A stretch of 64,000 bases of DNA from Gilvimarinus polysaccharolyticus. GTDB lineage: Bacteria > Pseudomonadota > Gammaproteobacteria > Pseudomonadales > Cellvibrionaceae. Made by a program: the position numbers and the translations under genes. Location of the stretch: positions 807,920 to 871,919 of the forward strand of contig NZ_LFIJ01000002.1 in NCBI RefSeq assembly GCF_001187555.1. Direction: 5' to 3'. The notes under the pieces are model-generated. The model worked only from the letters and a program-made list of their open reading frames with translations. It was not told where the DNA came from and made no database searches. Shown one piece after another: positions 50,348 through 59,596 of this stretch (positions are counted from its first letter, which is position 1; each line of letters begins with the position of its first letter).

Positions 50348-51468
50348 TCCACATCCATTGTTTGTGAGTTAGTGCGCGTTGGCTTTTTTATTTTCTTACT
50401 CTTAACCAATATGCTCTCTTTTATATGCTGTATCAGAACTCTTCCCAGCTCCACTGGCACAGCATTGCCGATTTGTTTTCCAGATGCCATAAGACCACCA
50501 GAAAAAATAAAATCATCAGGAAACGTTTGTATTCTCGCGGCTTGGCGTAATGTTATACCATGATGTTGCGTTGGATGAACAAACCTCCCTTTGGAGGGAT
50601 TTATACATGCAGTCGTCATTGTCGGTGCTGGCTGACTTGGATCAATACGACCATATACGTCTTTATGACCATCATGATCCCTATGACACGCCAGAATACG
50701 ACCTGAATCTTTTCTACTGCCGCCATTTTCTGGAGTCCTTTTGAATGCCTCAAGCAGCTCGGGCCCATGCTTCATATGAACATTGTTTATATCTCCTTTC
50801 GGAGCTCTGCGAAACGAATCCTTGCAATTGACCCACGGTAATTTGTTTACTTCATTGTTTAAAGGAGAGCAGTGCGTTGAATGCGGTGGCCAAACCAAAC
50901 CATTTGCATCTTCAGAGTCTCTTAATCCTAATATGAAGACACGCTTTCGCCTTTGAGGCACTCCGAAATCGCGTGCATCTAAGACAATCGGATCCAAAAT
51001 TTTGTATCCTGCCTTTCTTCCTTCTTCGTAAAATTTTTCGATATAGTCTTTGTGCCTATCCCATAGTATTCCTGGCACATTTTCCATCAGAAATACACGC
51101 GGCCTCAATGATCTAACAAAATCAAAATAGGCCATAATTAACTTATTTCTCGGATCGTTCACCCCCGCATTTAATATTCTATGAGCTGAGAACCCCTGAC
51201 AAGGAGGCCCACCGAGCAGAAGATCACAGCTCTTTCGGCTGAATCTTTCCAACTTTAATTCATCTGGGTCATATTCAAGAATACTTTGATTGAATATACA
51301 TGCTTTTGTTGCACCAGGGAGCTGCAGTATATTCTCTTTATAAGTTTTAGCAGCGTGACGATCATTCTCGATTGCAAAATCGATCGAGAATCCAGACTGG
51401 ATGGCAGCCAGAGAAAACCCTCCTGCACCAGCGAAGAGGTCAACAGCGATGAAACTTTTTGATTTCAT
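50338..51468 (-). CDS. DNA (cytosine-5-)-methyltransferase
   Basis: This Dcm-type enzyme methylates C5 of cytosine in a specific DNA site. Motif I is VDLFAGAGGFSLA (SAM binding), motif IV is LGGPPCQGFS with the catalytic cysteine, motif VI is FLMENVPG, motif VIII is PQRRKRVFIL, and motif X is KQIGNAVP. All are intact in 376 residues. The target-recognition part (about 230-310) cannot be read for specificity. No restriction enzyme of a known type is fused or directly adjacent. It heads an operon with the dual-GHKL and receiver proteins, overlapping the former by ten bases, and is more AT-rich than the core genome. Confidence 0.94.
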   Translation of the reverse strand: MKSKSFIAVDLFAGAGGFSLAAIQSGFSIDFAIENDRHAAKTYKENILQLPGATKACIFNQSILEYDPDELKLERFSRKSCDLLLGGPPCQGFSAHRILNAGVNDPRNKLIMAYFDFVRSLRPRVFLMENVPGILWDRHKDYIEKFYEEGRKAGYKILDPIVLDARDFGVPQRRKRVFILGLRDSEDANGLVWPPHSTHCSPLNNEVNKLPWVNCKDSFRRAPKGDINNVHMKHGPELLEAFKRTPENGGSRKDSGRILACHRDHDGHKDVYGRIDPSQPAPTMTTACINPSKGRFVHPTQHHGITLRQAARIQTFPDDFIFSGGLMASGKQIGNAVPVELGRVLIQHIKESILVKSKKIKKPTRTNSQTMDVECV

Positions 51469-51493
51469 TAATATTTATCACACATAAAACACA

Positions 51494-51619
51494 TTACTTG
51501 TTAAAAACTTCCTCAACCAGAAATCGTATCAAGGTATCTTTACGAAGCTTGGGCCGACTATTTTTTCCAATACTTGCATTTTCAGTTATTGCCTTCTTGT
51601 AGTTTCGTCCTTTCTTCAG
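51494..51619 (-). pseudogene. Possible gene-tail fragment upstream of the methyltransferase
   Basis: A 41-codon open stretch without a start codon ends at TAA; a TGA stands right before it. It encodes a basic peptide (KKGRNYKKAITENASIGKNS, then RPKLRKDTLIRFLVEEVFNK) that looks like a real protein tail. It lies just before the methyltransferase on the same strand. It may be the end of a lost regulator or nuclease gene; identity is unknown. Confidence 0.35.
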
Positions 51620-51999
51620 TCAGGGCTGTAGGTACCGAGAAGTACCCTTTAAAAGGAGCTGTTCAGAGATTGATCTGGTAAAAGCACCTTAAGTCCAACT
51701 TACCTAGAATACCGCAAGCGTTACAAAAAATGGCACATATAGCCAATATTCACGACCCAGAGCAGCATAATCAAGAGCCAGCTCAAGCAGCTGGACCGTA
51801 TCCTTCATAAGAGAGACCTCCACGGTGGGCCTTACCGATGACATTTCATTACATTTGTAACGGACTCGCACGATCTAGAGAAAGGTTACGCTAACAAAGG
51901 AATTAGGAGCAACTACAAAGTTCAATACTGTATGAACATTCGTTCATCGTAATCAGTAAACCTTCATACCTGCTCCGCCCTTTAAAACACCACCCGCAA
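51620..51999. other. Gene-free stretch
   Basis: No supported gene, RNA or repeat was found in these 380 bases. Multiple stops occur in every frame. Lying between a gene-tail fragment and an FKBP fragment, it is best read as decayed accessory DNA. Confidence 0.5.
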
Positions 52000-52166
52000 C
52001 AACCTTAAATCAAATATCAGCACCGTATTGGCCCAATTTTTTGCCTACGCTTTTTACCATACGCCAGCTCGGACGGGACGACGAACTCGTAGCGCGCGCC
52101 CTCTTGCATAAGCTGCAGGCCTTCGCGGATGCAGGGGATGGCTTCTTTCAGGGTTAATTTAGTGGC
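52000..52166 (-). pseudogene. FKBP-type peptidyl-prolyl isomerase fragment
   Basis: On the minus strand this encodes KEAIPCIREGLQLMQEGARY, then EFVVPSELAYGKK. After a one-base frameshift near 52045 it continues IGP..TVLIFDLRL. This is the C-terminal half of an FKBP domain and closely parallels the intact gene at 59597-60028 (KEAIPGIREGLQLMCEGARF). The N-terminal half is missing. It is either a decayed paralogue or an ancestral neighbour cut by the accessory insertions. Confidence 0.85.
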
Positions 52167-52280
52167 TAAGCGGCGTGACTTGAGGCATTGGACTTCCCAT
52201 ACTGCCCTAGCGGTGGCGTTCTACTTTGATGCTTCTGACTTAAAAACTAGTATTGGTGAATTTCATACATGGAGTCTTAA

Positions 52281-52402
52281 TATGTCAATTCGATCGACAC
52301 AGAAAAGTATTATGTTGAAAAAACAACAAAAAATCGACATATAAAATTGATATGTCGATCCGATCGACATAAACTGACCCAATTGTTCATTTATGTCGAT
52401 TT
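52281..52402 (+). promoter_or_regulatory. Array of palindromic operator-like sites upstream of fic
   Basis: Two 21-bp near-identical palindromes, TATGTCAATTCGATCGACACA (first 20 bases from 52281) and TATGTCGATCCGATCGACAT (from 52351), share the form TATGTCRAT-N3-ATCGACAYA. A further arm ATCGACATAT (52333-52342) pairs with ATATGTCGAT (52350-52359), and a half site TTATGTCGAT lies at 52391-52400. Repeated spacing and symmetry point to a dimeric repressor. Which protein binds is unknown. Confidence 0.6.
52347..52375 (+). promoter_or_regulatory. Candidate promoter for fic
   Basis: TTGATA (52347-52352) and TAAACT (52370-52375) are 17 bases apart. The palindrome TATGTCGAT-CCG-ATCGACATA overlaps the -35 end, the whole spacer and the start of the -10, so a bound repressor would block polymerase. 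Confidence 0.5.
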
Positions 52403-52419
52403 AGACTGGAAATTTAAAC

Positions 52420-53523
52420 ATGACCTGGCAAGCAGAGCAGCCTTACAACCAATTACCCACATTGCCGCCAAACCTAGATGTCATAGAAACTAGGGCTGTG
52501 CTGAAAGCCTGTATTACTGCGCGTGCCGCTGTAGCAGAGTTAAAAAAGGCTGGGGAGCTCATTCCTAACCAAAGTATGCTTATTAACTTATTGCCTTTGC
52601 TGGAAGCAAAAGACAGCTCAGAAATTGAAAATATTGTCACCACGACCGATAAGCTTTTTCAGTATGCACTAGAAGATAAAGGCGCAGATCATCCAACTAA
52701 GGAAGCATTACGCTACAGAACGGCGTTATACCAAGGTTATATGCAGCTTGAAAAGAAGCCGCTATGCACAGCGACTGCCATTGAGGTCTGTACTACGTTA
52801 AAGCACGCTGAAATGGATATTCGTAAAGTACCGGGTACTTTTATAGGCAACCAAACGACAGGAGAAATTATCTATACACCGCCTGCTGGAGAAAACGTTA
52901 TCCGCGACTTGTTAACCAACTGGGAGCGATTTTTTCATGATGACGATGATCTGGATCCACTGATAAAGATGGCGGTTAGTCACTATCAATTTGAAGCCAT
53001 ACACCCATTTTATGATGGGAATGGTCGAACAGGACGTATTTTAAATGTTTTGTACCTTATTGAATGTGGTCTTTTAACGCTACCTATTTTGTACTTAAGT
53101 CGTTTCATCGTTCATAACAAACAAGACTATTATCGCCTGTTGAACCAAGTGACCAAAGATCAGAATTGGGAAGAGTGGCTGTTATTTATGCTAAAAGGTG
53201 TCGAGCAAACGGCTATATGGACCTGTGAAAAAATTACAGCGATTAGAGCGCTTATGGAAAGTACAACCGAGTACATAAAGGCACAGCTACCCAAAATTTA
53301 TAGCTATGAGCTTGTTCAGCTTATTTTTGAACAACCCTATTGCCGTATCAGTAACCTAGTTGAACGTGATATTGCAAAACGCCAAACTGCTTCAACCTAT
53401 TTAAAGCAGTTAACTAAAATTGGTGTGCTGCAAGAAATCGATTCAGGAAAGGAAAAATTATTTGTACATCCACGGTTGATGACGCTAATGACACAAGACA
53501 GTAATAGTATTAATGCTTTTTGA
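52420..53523 (+). CDS. Class II Fic family adenylyltransferase
   Basis: Fic proteins transfer AMP (or a related group) from a nucleotide to target proteins. The catalytic loop [12 protein letters not shown] (195-206) is complete. An N-terminal inhibitory motif of the form S-x-x-x-E-N occurs at 66-71 (SSEIEN), marking class II self-inhibited Fic. The order is an N-terminal helical domain, the Fic core (about 115-270) and a C-terminal winged helix (about 295-360, [20 protein letters not shown]), as in the Shewanella-type Fic fold. It stands alone in the accessory region with elaborate operator sites upstream. The winged helix could let it regulate itself. The target is unknown. Confidence 0.92.
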   Translation: MTWQAEQPYNQLPTLPPNLDVIETRAVLKACITARAAVAELKKAGELIPNQSMLINLLPLLEAKDSSEIENIVTTTDKLFQYALEDKGADHPTKEALRYRTALYQGYMQLEKKPLCTATAIEVCTTLKHAEMDIRKVPGTFIGNQTTGEIIYTPPAGENVIRDLLTNWERFFHDDDDLDPLIKMAVSHYQFEAIHPFYDGNGRTGRILNVLYLIECGLLTLPILYLSRFIVHNKQDYYRLLNQVTKDQNWEEWLLFMLKGVEQTAIWTCEKITAIRALMESTTEYIKAQLPKIYSYELVQLIFEQPYCRISNLVERDIAKRQTASTYLKQLTKIGVLQEIDSGKEKLFVHPRLMTLMTQDSNSINAF

Positions 53524-53645
53524 GGTGAGTAATATTACCCCCAGTCATTCGCACAGTGGAACAAATGACGAGAGGAGCAGGGTGAGAAGTGTAACTATAA
53601 CTTCTTTATTTGTAGGCTGAGGCGAATGATCTAAATTGCTCTAAC

Positions 53646-53683
53646 AAAAACACCCCGCAGGGCAACCGGCGGGGTGTTTTTTG
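53646..53683. terminator. Bidirectional terminator between fic and ilvD
   Basis: AAAAACACCCCGC and GCGGGGTGTTTTTT form a G+C-rich stem with A and T flanks, between convergent fic (+) and ilvD (-). It also marks the probable right edge of the accessory region. Confidence 0.88.
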
Positions 53684-53702
53684 TTAACCAGTGCAGTGCG
53701 GA

Positions 53703-55385
53703 TTACTGATCGGTAACCGCGCCTTCACTTGCCGAGCTTACTAGGCGCGCGAATTTAGCCAGTACGCCGCGGGTGTAGCGTGGCGCAGGTTGTGTCCAGT
53801 TGCGGCGGCGGGTGGCTAGTTCGGCTTCGGTTAGGTCGACGTCGATGGTGTTGGCTTCGGCATCGATGGTGATGATGTCGCCGTCTTTTACCAATGCCAA
53901 TGGGCCGCCGTCAAAGGCCTCGGGGGTTACGTGACCTACGACAAAGCCGTGGCTGCCGCCGGAGAAACGGCCATCGGTAATTAGTGCAACATCGTTGCCT
54001 AAGCCGCGGCCCATAATGGCGGAGGTGGGGGTTAGCATTTCGCGCATACCGGGGCCGCCACGGGGGCCTTCGTAGCGAATGACGACGACATCGCCTGCGA
54101 CAACGGTGCCATCGTTAATGCCGGCTTGGGCTTGCTCTTCAGAGCCAAAAACTCGAGCATTACCGCGAAAGTGGGTGCCTTCTTTACCGGTAATTTTGGC
54201 AACGGCGCCCTCGGGGGCTAGGTTACCGTACAAGATACGCAGGTGGCTTTCGGCTTTGATCGGGGCTGATAGCGGGGCAATGATTTCTTGATCGTCTGGG
54301 TAGTGGGTGACGCTGGCGAGGTTTTCGGCCAGGGTTTGTCCGGTAACGGTGAGGCAATCGCCGTGCAGCATGCCGGCTTCTAGCAGTACCTTCATAAGTG
54401 GTTGGATGCCGCCAATGGCGACCAGTTCGCTCATCATGTAGTGGCCGCTGGGGCGCAGGTCGGCGAGCATGGGTACGCGTTTGCCGATCTCGGTAAAGTC
54501 GTTGAGCGAGAGGTCGACATCGACAGTGCGGGCCATGGCGATCATGTGCAGCACGGCGTTGGTGGAGCCGCCCAGCGCAATGATGACGGTGATGGCGTTC
54601 TCGAAGGCTTTGCGGGTCATGATGTCTGACGGCTTTATGTCTAGCTCTAGCAATTTAAGTACGGCTTCACCGGCACGTTGGCAGTCGTTGCTTTTCTCGC
54701 TAGAGACGGCGTTTTGCGCCGAGCTACCGGGCAGGCTCATGCCCAGCGCTTCGATGGCCGAGGCCATGGTGTTGGCCGTGTACATGCCGCCGCACGAGCC
54801 GGGGCCGGGAATTGCGGTTTCCTCGATTTCTTTTAGCTCGATCAGGTTTATATCGCCGCGCGAGTGAGCGCCCATGGCTTCAAATACCGAGACAATATCG
54901 GTGTGATTTTTACCGGGCAAAATGGTGCCGCCGTAAACAAATACACTTGGACGGTTGAGCCGCGCCAAGCCCATCAGGCAGCCGGGCATGTTTTTATCGC
55001 AGCCACCAATGGCAACTAGGCCATCAAAACCTTCGCAACCGGCCACGGTTTCGATGGAGTCGGCAATCACCTCGCGCGAGACTAATGAATACTTCATCCC
55101 TTCGGTGCCGTTGGCAATGCCGTCAGAGATGGTAATGGTATTAAAAATAACGGCCTTGCCGCCGGCGGCATCAGCGCCATCGCGGGCGTGTTCGGCTAAT
55201 TCGCCAATATGGCTATTGCACGGGGTTACCATGCTCCAAGTAGAGGCAATGCCCACCTGAGGTTTTTTAAAGTCGGCGTCGGTAAAGCCTACTGCGCGCA
55301 GCATGGCGCGGCTAGCCGATTTACCGGGGCCGTCGACTACTGAGGCGGAATGGCGGCGGCGTGGATCGTTGGGTGTATCGTTCAT
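53703..55385 (-). CDS. ilvD: Dihydroxy-acid dehydratase
   Basis: This Fe-S enzyme dehydrates 2,3-dihydroxy-isovalerate and related acids in valine and isoleucine synthesis. Cysteine ligands appear in [23 protein letters not shown] and [15 protein letters not shown]. The C-terminal [19 protein letters not shown] is also present. It starts at ATG 55385 with AGGAG five bases upstream. The 560 residues correspond to the short IlvD type common outside Enterobacteria (E. coli IlvD is about 616). ilvA is in the same window but 26 kb away. Confidence 0.95.
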   Translation of the reverse strand: MNDTPNDPRRRHSASVVDGPGKSASRAMLRAVGFTDADFKKPQVGIASTWSMVTPCNSHIGELAEHARDGADAAGGKAVIFNTITISDGIANGTEGMKYSLVSREVIADSIETVAGCEGFDGLVAIGGCDKNMPGCLMGLARLNRPSVFVYGGTILPGKNHTDIVSVFEAMGAHSRGDINLIELKEIEETAIPGPGSCGGMYTANTMASAIEALGMSLPGSSAQNAVSSEKSNDCQRAGEAVLKLLELDIKPSDIMTRKAFENAITVIIALGGSTNAVLHMIAMARTVDVDLSLNDFTEIGKRVPMLADLRPSGHYMMSELVAIGGIQPLMKVLLEAGMLHGDCLTVTGQTLAENLASVTHYPDDQEIIAPLSAPIKAESHLRILYGNLAPEGAVAKITGKEGTHFRGNARVFGSEEQAQAGINDGTVVAGDVVVIRYEGPRGGPGMREMLTPTSAIMGRGLGNDVALITDGRFSGGSHGFVVGHVTPEAFDGGPLALVKDGDIITIDAEANTIDVDLTEAELATRRRNWTQPAPRYTRGVLAKFARLVSSASEGAVTDQ

Positions 55386-55659
55386 ACAAGCTCCTGTGGC
55401 AGGTTGCATAATCCAGAACTTGCTCTGGAGGTTGGCCGCCCAACCTGCCCAGCGTTTGGCTGCGACTGATGGGAACAGCGAGAGGGTGTGGTGGCAAACT
55501 ACATGGCCTCACGGGTAAAGCCTGTCAAGTCGCTATAATATCAGGTCGCGGTCCGTTGGACGAAGATCATTACGGTTAGAGAGACATTAACGCTAATTTC
55601 CCGCGTGACTAAGAGCTGTGCTGACGTTTGTTGTCGCGGACTGTAGTGACCACTAATGG

Positions 55660-57150
55660 CTAAAATAAAACGTCATCAATGCTCGGCGACACCTCTACCA
55701 ATCTTTTAATGGCGCTGCGCTGGGTGTTAAGCGCTTGGGCTAAACGGGGGGCGGCTATATCATCTACGCGCGGATGGTAGTGGCGCGGTCTAATGCCCAT
55801 GCCTTCAAATACCGAGTACCAGCTGGTGGCGCGGAACAGATCGTCTACCCCTGGGCGCAACAGGCCCTGGGCTTTAAATAAATTAATCCGTTGGGCGAGT
55901 GAATCGGGCAGTGTTTGGCTGGCGCAGTCGCGCCAAAATGGCGAGTCGCGGCGCTGACTGATACAGTAGTGTAAGAGTATAAAGTCGCGAATTTCTTCAA
56001 AGTCGGCGCGCATCCGGCGGTTGTATTCGGCGCTTAATATGGGGTCGCATTGAGTGGTGGGAAAGTAGCGTAAAAAATATTCTACGCCGCGTGCGATAAG
56101 GTGGATCGAGGTGGACTCTAGCGGTTCGATAAAGCCCGCCGCAAGCCCGATGGACAGGCAGTTGTGCTGCCAAAATGAGCGGCGATGACCGGGCTTAAAG
56201 GCGATAAAGTGTGGGTCGGTTATACGTTGGGCGTCTAGCTGCCTAAACAGGGTCGATTTAGCCTGAGCATCGGTGCAGTGTTTATTTGAGTATACGTGGC
56301 CAAAACCGGTGCTGTTTTTTAGCGGTATGCGCCACATCCAGCCAGTTTTTGAGGCCGTAGCCTCGGTGAAGGGTTTGTAGGTGCCCAAGCTTTGGGTTTT
56401 TACCGACACCGAGCGATCACAGGGCATTAAGTCTGACCAGTCGTTATAGCCAACAGCCAATTCACCTTCTATTAGCCGGGCGGCAAAGCCGGTGCAGTCG
56501 ATAAAAAAATCGGCGCTGATGATTTGGCCGTCTTCTAATTGCAGTTGTTGCAGCTGGCCGTTGGTTTTTTTTGTGGCGCTAACAACTTTGCCTTCGGTGC
56601 GTTTTACACCGCGGGCGCAAGCGTAATTACGAAAGTACTGCGACCCCAAGGTGGCATCCATATGCAGTGCGTAGCTGGTGCCAGCTGCAGAGGCTAATCC
56701 GGGTTGATAAAAACGTCTTGCTTGAGCCAGCGCCGCGCAGGGTGAGTGTGCCATTAAACTATGGGTGTTGCCTTGCTGGTTAGCGCGCAACCAGCACTGG
56801 TAAAACTCGTGTTGGTCTATATTTTGGCCCAGTGCGCCAAAGGGGTGAAAGTATTCGTGGTTAGATTCGGCCCAGTGGCGGTAACGTATACCTAGCTTGT
56901 AGCAGCCGTCGGTTTGCTCGACAAAGGTTTTTTCATTAATACCTAAATTGCGCAACAATCCAATAAACGGCGGAATGGTAGATTCGCCAACCCCGACAAT
57001 ACCAATATCGGTCGATTCGATCAGTTGAATCTGGCAGGCGCTGCTCGGTAGATGGGCGGCGAGCATGGCGGCAGCAACCCAGCCTGCGGTACCACCACCG
57101 ACTATCGCAATACGTCGAATAGGGCTGTTTTGATCGGAGCTAGTTTGCAT
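55660..57150 (-). CDS. Flavin-dependent tryptophan-halogenase-like protein
   Basis: Members of the PrnA/RebH family use FADH2, oxygen and halide to chlorinate or brominate aromatic substrates. The FAD motif IAIVGGGTAGWVAA is at 14-27, and the catalytic lysine is K85 (in DGCYKLGIRYRHW). The halogenase signature WxWxIP is present as GWMWRIPL, and the second active-site residue is the Glu of FIEPLEST. At 496 residues it is full length, so halogenation is plausible. Many marine gammaproteobacteria carry such genes with unknown substrates. It lies three bases downstream of a LysR gene and is probably co-transcribed with and controlled by it. Confidence 0.9.
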   Translation of the reverse strand: MQTSSDQNSPIRRIAIVGGGTAGWVAAAMLAAHLPSSACQIQLIESTDIGIVGVGESTIPPFIGLLRNLGINEKTFVEQTDGCYKLGIRYRHWAESNHEYFHPFGALGQNIDQHEFYQCWLRANQQGNTHSLMAHSPCAALAQARRFYQPGLASAAGTSYALHMDATLGSQYFRNYACARGVKRTEGKVVSATKKTNGQLQQLQLEDGQIISADFFIDCTGFAARLIEGELAVGYNDWSDLMPCDRSVSVKTQSLGTYKPFTEATASKTGWMWRIPLKNSTGFGHVYSNKHCTDAQAKSTLFRQLDAQRITDPHFIAFKPGHRRSFWQHNCLSIGLAAGFIEPLESTSIHLIARGVEYFLRYFPTTQCDPILSAEYNRRMRADFEEIRDFILLHYCISQRRDSPFWRDCASQTLPDSLAQRINLFKAQGLLRPGVDDLFRATSWYSVFEGMGIRPRHYHPRVDDIAAPRLAQALNTQRSAIKRLVEVSPSIDDVLF

Positions 57151-57153
57151 ACA

Positions 57154-58095
57154 TCACCAATAATTGTTGTCGATCAGCAGGGCCTCAGATGCGCCATGAG
57201 TTTGCGACCAGCAAGCGCGGCCGCATAAGTCTATGACTTCTGTGGCGAGCGAATCTATATCATCCACACAAGGAAAACTGGCCCGCGTGAGTAACGCTAT
57301 TTTACGAGTAAATTCGCCATCTAGTGCTCGCGCGGCTAAGCCATCGGCGGCTAAACGTGCGTTGTTTATTAACGACAGTGGAGCAATGGTTATACCGCCG
57401 GCAACGCTGATGTGTTGCAGCAATGTATGAAGCCCAACATTCAGTTGCTCTACCGTTTTAACCGCTGCCAGCAGTTGTGGGTAATCGTCAGTGATGTCGC
57501 GTTTGAGCGATCCGCTTGGCAGCCATAAATGCTCTTCGGCCAGAGCGGCAAGTGGCAGATGCACAGCAAGCGCGAGTGGATCATGTTGCCGCATGACCAC
57601 CACTAAGGGCTCTTCAGTTAAGAGCCGTGTGGTTGCGCCCTCGATGTATTGATAAGAGGCGATAACGACATCTAGCTCGCCATCAAGCAGTTGTTTAATG
57701 AGGCCGGAGCTGACGCCCTCGGCTAATGTTAATGGCGTTTGTGGCGCGCGATAGCTTAACTGCTGGGTAAGTCTTGGCAAGTAATAAGGCGCATACGCGT
57801 CGCACACTCCTATATTTAGCGGTTGCGATAAGCGCGTTTGGGCGCTGGCCGCCAACAAATCAATGTTGTTGCTGTGTTGCAGTGCCTGCCGGGCTTTGGC
57901 GACAACTCTTTGCCCATCTGGGGTAATGCGTACGCCACTGCGGTCGCGCTCAAATAACACTAGGTTGAGCTCAGCCTCTAAGGCCTTTACGGCCATACTA
58001 AGGGCACTTTGGCTAACGCAGCAATGAGCTGCCGCTTGGCCAAAATGTCGCTTATCGGTGAGCGCGACTATGTATTTAAGCTGGGTTAGCGTCAT
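57154..58095 (-). CDS. LysR family regulator, OxyR-like but without the redox cysteine
   Basis: The N-terminal winged helix-turn-helix (MTLTQLKYIVALTDKRHFGQAAAHCCVSQSALS) is very OxyR-like. The effector domain follows from about residue 90. At the position of the OxyR peroxidatic site (GHCLRDQ) this protein reads GSLKRDI, so Leu replaces the cysteine and classical peroxide sensing is not expected. The 313 residues are complete. The halogenase gene follows after three bases, so the regulator heads a two-gene operon and may respond to the halogenase substrate. GGAG precedes the ATG. Confidence 0.85.
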   Translation of the reverse strand: MTLTQLKYIVALTDKRHFGQAAAHCCVSQSALSMAVKALEAELNLVLFERDRSGVRITPDGQRVVAKARQALQHSNNIDLLAASAQTRLSQPLNIGVCDAYAPYYLPRLTQQLSYRAPQTPLTLAEGVSSGLIKQLLDGELDVVIASYQYIEGATTRLLTEEPLVVVMRQHDPLALAVHLPLAALAEEHLWLPSGSLKRDITDDYPQLLAAVKTVEQLNVGLHTLLQHISVAGGITIAPLSLINNARLAADGLAARALDGEFTRKIALLTRASFPCVDDIDSLATEVIDLCGRACWSQTHGASEALLIDNNYW

Positions 58096-58294
58096 AGGAG
58101 TTAAAGGGGTTAATATTGTGCTACAAGCTTAATAGTGAAAACTGATCGATATTGTATTGTGTCTGCCAGGGTAAATCACGTAAAACACCGTAGTTCGTTA
58201 AAAAGCACTCGATAGTTTGAGTTAAGGCGAGCAATACGCTGGCTTTTTAAGCGTTAAGTCACACTGTTTTTTTCATAAAATAATAAGGCACGAT

Positions 58295-59374
58295 ATGACA
58301 ATTGTTCCTCCTCCTAAGCGATATTTGTGGGTCTGGCTACTTTGGATGGCCCTGTTTTACCTTGTTTGGATCTGGCTGCTGCAGGCCGACGGGGCCTGGT
58401 TGGCGGCAGTTAGCCACTGGCCGATGGCGCTGGCAATGGCGGTGGGCAGTTACGCTGCAGGTTCAACCCCGATGGGCGGTGGCACGGTGGGGTTTCCGGT
58501 TTTGGTGTTGCTGTTTGATATGCCGGCAACGCTGGGGCGCGATTTTAGTTTTGCGGTACAGTCTATTGGCATGGTGAGCGCTGCAATTTTTATTATCGCT
58601 CGACGTCAGCCGTTGGCTTGGGCCATGTTAAAAGGCGCCGTCGCCGGTGGTGTTATTGGTTTGCCTATCGGCATTATGTTTTTTGCGCCGCTGATTCCTG
58701 AGTTGTGGATTAAAGTTACCTTCGCGGTACTGTGGGGCAGTTTTGGTGTTTTGCATCTGTACCGGATTAACGAAATATCTGGCAACATCGGAATGACCGA
58801 GTTTGATGAGCGGTGGGATATGCGAGTTGGCTTTATTTTGGGCTTGGTGGCCAGCTTGCTTGCTGTGTCTGTGACCGGTGTGGGTATTGATATGATGCTC
58901 TATGCCGCATTGGTTTTACTTTGCCGAGCCGATTTAAAGGTGGCGATTCCCACCTCGGTGGTGATTATGGCTTTGGCCTCGGTTTACGGGGTGGCGATTA
59001 AAACACTTACTAACAGTTGGGAGCCTGGTGTGTATGAAAACTGGCTGGCGGCGGCGCCGGTAGTTGCTTTAGGTGCACCGCTAGGGGTATTTATTGTCGA
59101 TCGAATTGGCCGTAAACCTATTTTATTGATTGTTGCGGTACTGTGTGTTGGTCAGTTTGTTTGGACCTGTACGGCCGAAAGCGATGCGCTGGGTTGGGGT
59201 GGCATTGCGTTATCTATCGTGGCGCTGTGTTTTTGTTTGTGGGTGTTTGAGCGGCTGCGCAGCTGGGGTAATGTGTTGGTTAGCAACGCAAAGCGCAAAC
59301 AAGAGCCCACAGCTCACGCAGATGATAAGCAAACGGTAATAGATGCCGCAGGCCTTGAGCAATCTGCGCCGTAA
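58295..59374 (+). CDS. TauE/SafE family (TSUP) membrane permease
   Basis: This predicted exporter or importer of sulfur-containing or organic anions has about eight to nine hydrophobic helices over 359 residues. A Gly/Pro-rich block near the N-terminus (GSYAAGSTPMGGGTVGFPVLVLLF) and a second, related block in the latter half (VSVTGVGIDMMLYAALVLL) match the TSUP two-repeat design. The hydrophilic C-terminal tail is cytosolic. The substrate cannot be named. It is divergent from the LysR gene, so that regulator could act on it too. Confidence 0.85.
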   Translation: MTIVPPPKRYLWVWLLWMALFYLVWIWLLQADGAWLAAVSHWPMALAMAVGSYAAGSTPMGGGTVGFPVLVLLFDMPATLGRDFSFAVQSIGMVSAAIFIIARRQPLAWAMLKGAVAGGVIGLPIGIMFFAPLIPELWIKVTFAVLWGSFGVLHLYRINEISGNIGMTEFDERWDMRVGFILGLVASLLAVSVTGVGIDMMLYAALVLLCRADLKVAIPTSVVIMALASVYGVAIKTLTNSWEPGVYENWLAAAPVVALGAPLGVFIVDRIGRKPILLIVAVLCVGQFVWTCTAESDALGWGGIALSIVALCFCLWVFERLRSWGNVLVSNAKRKQEPTAHADDKQTVIDAAGLEQSAP

Positions 59375-59406
59375 GTGAATATGTGAGTTACTGATTAGGC
59401 TAAAGC

Positions 59407-59446
59407 AAAAGGGCGAGCTGCATGGTCAGGCTCGCCCTTTTTTTAT
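59407..59446. terminator. Bidirectional terminator between the TSUP and FKBP genes
   Basis: AAAAGGGCGAGC and GCTCGCCCTTTTTTT form a stem with an 11-base loop and T run on the plus strand. It lies between the convergent TSUP (+) and FKBP (-) genes. Confidence 0.88.
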
Positions 59447-59596
59447 TTTTTGTTTATGTTGCACCAGCTCTTTAGGTAGAGCCTTGTAACTTCTGGTCGT
59501 TTGTCTGGATTGTGGTTACGCCGTAGGGAGGACAATTTTTGGTCGGTGCCGATCAGTTGCTGCGGTTGTTGTTAGGCGGGCGGTGTCAGGCTGGCC

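Noticed and set aside
45585-51468. Identity as the Detocs two-component-like defence system
   Set aside because: No nucleosidase effector is present, a DNA methyltransferase is, and the kinase-like protein has an additional MORC-like module.
52129-52344. 71-residue plus-strand frame before fic
   Set aside because: It overlaps the FKBP fragment on the other strand and the operator array, and no protein family is visible.
52281-52402. Short CRISPR array
   Set aside because: The repeats are palindromic operator-like sites with irregular gaps of under 50 bases, no unique spacers of regular size and no cas genes.
55630-55660. Second IS3 end (TAGTGACCACTA) beside the halogenase gene
   Set aside because: Similarity to the IS relic end covers only a short palindromic core, with no transposase sequence nearby.
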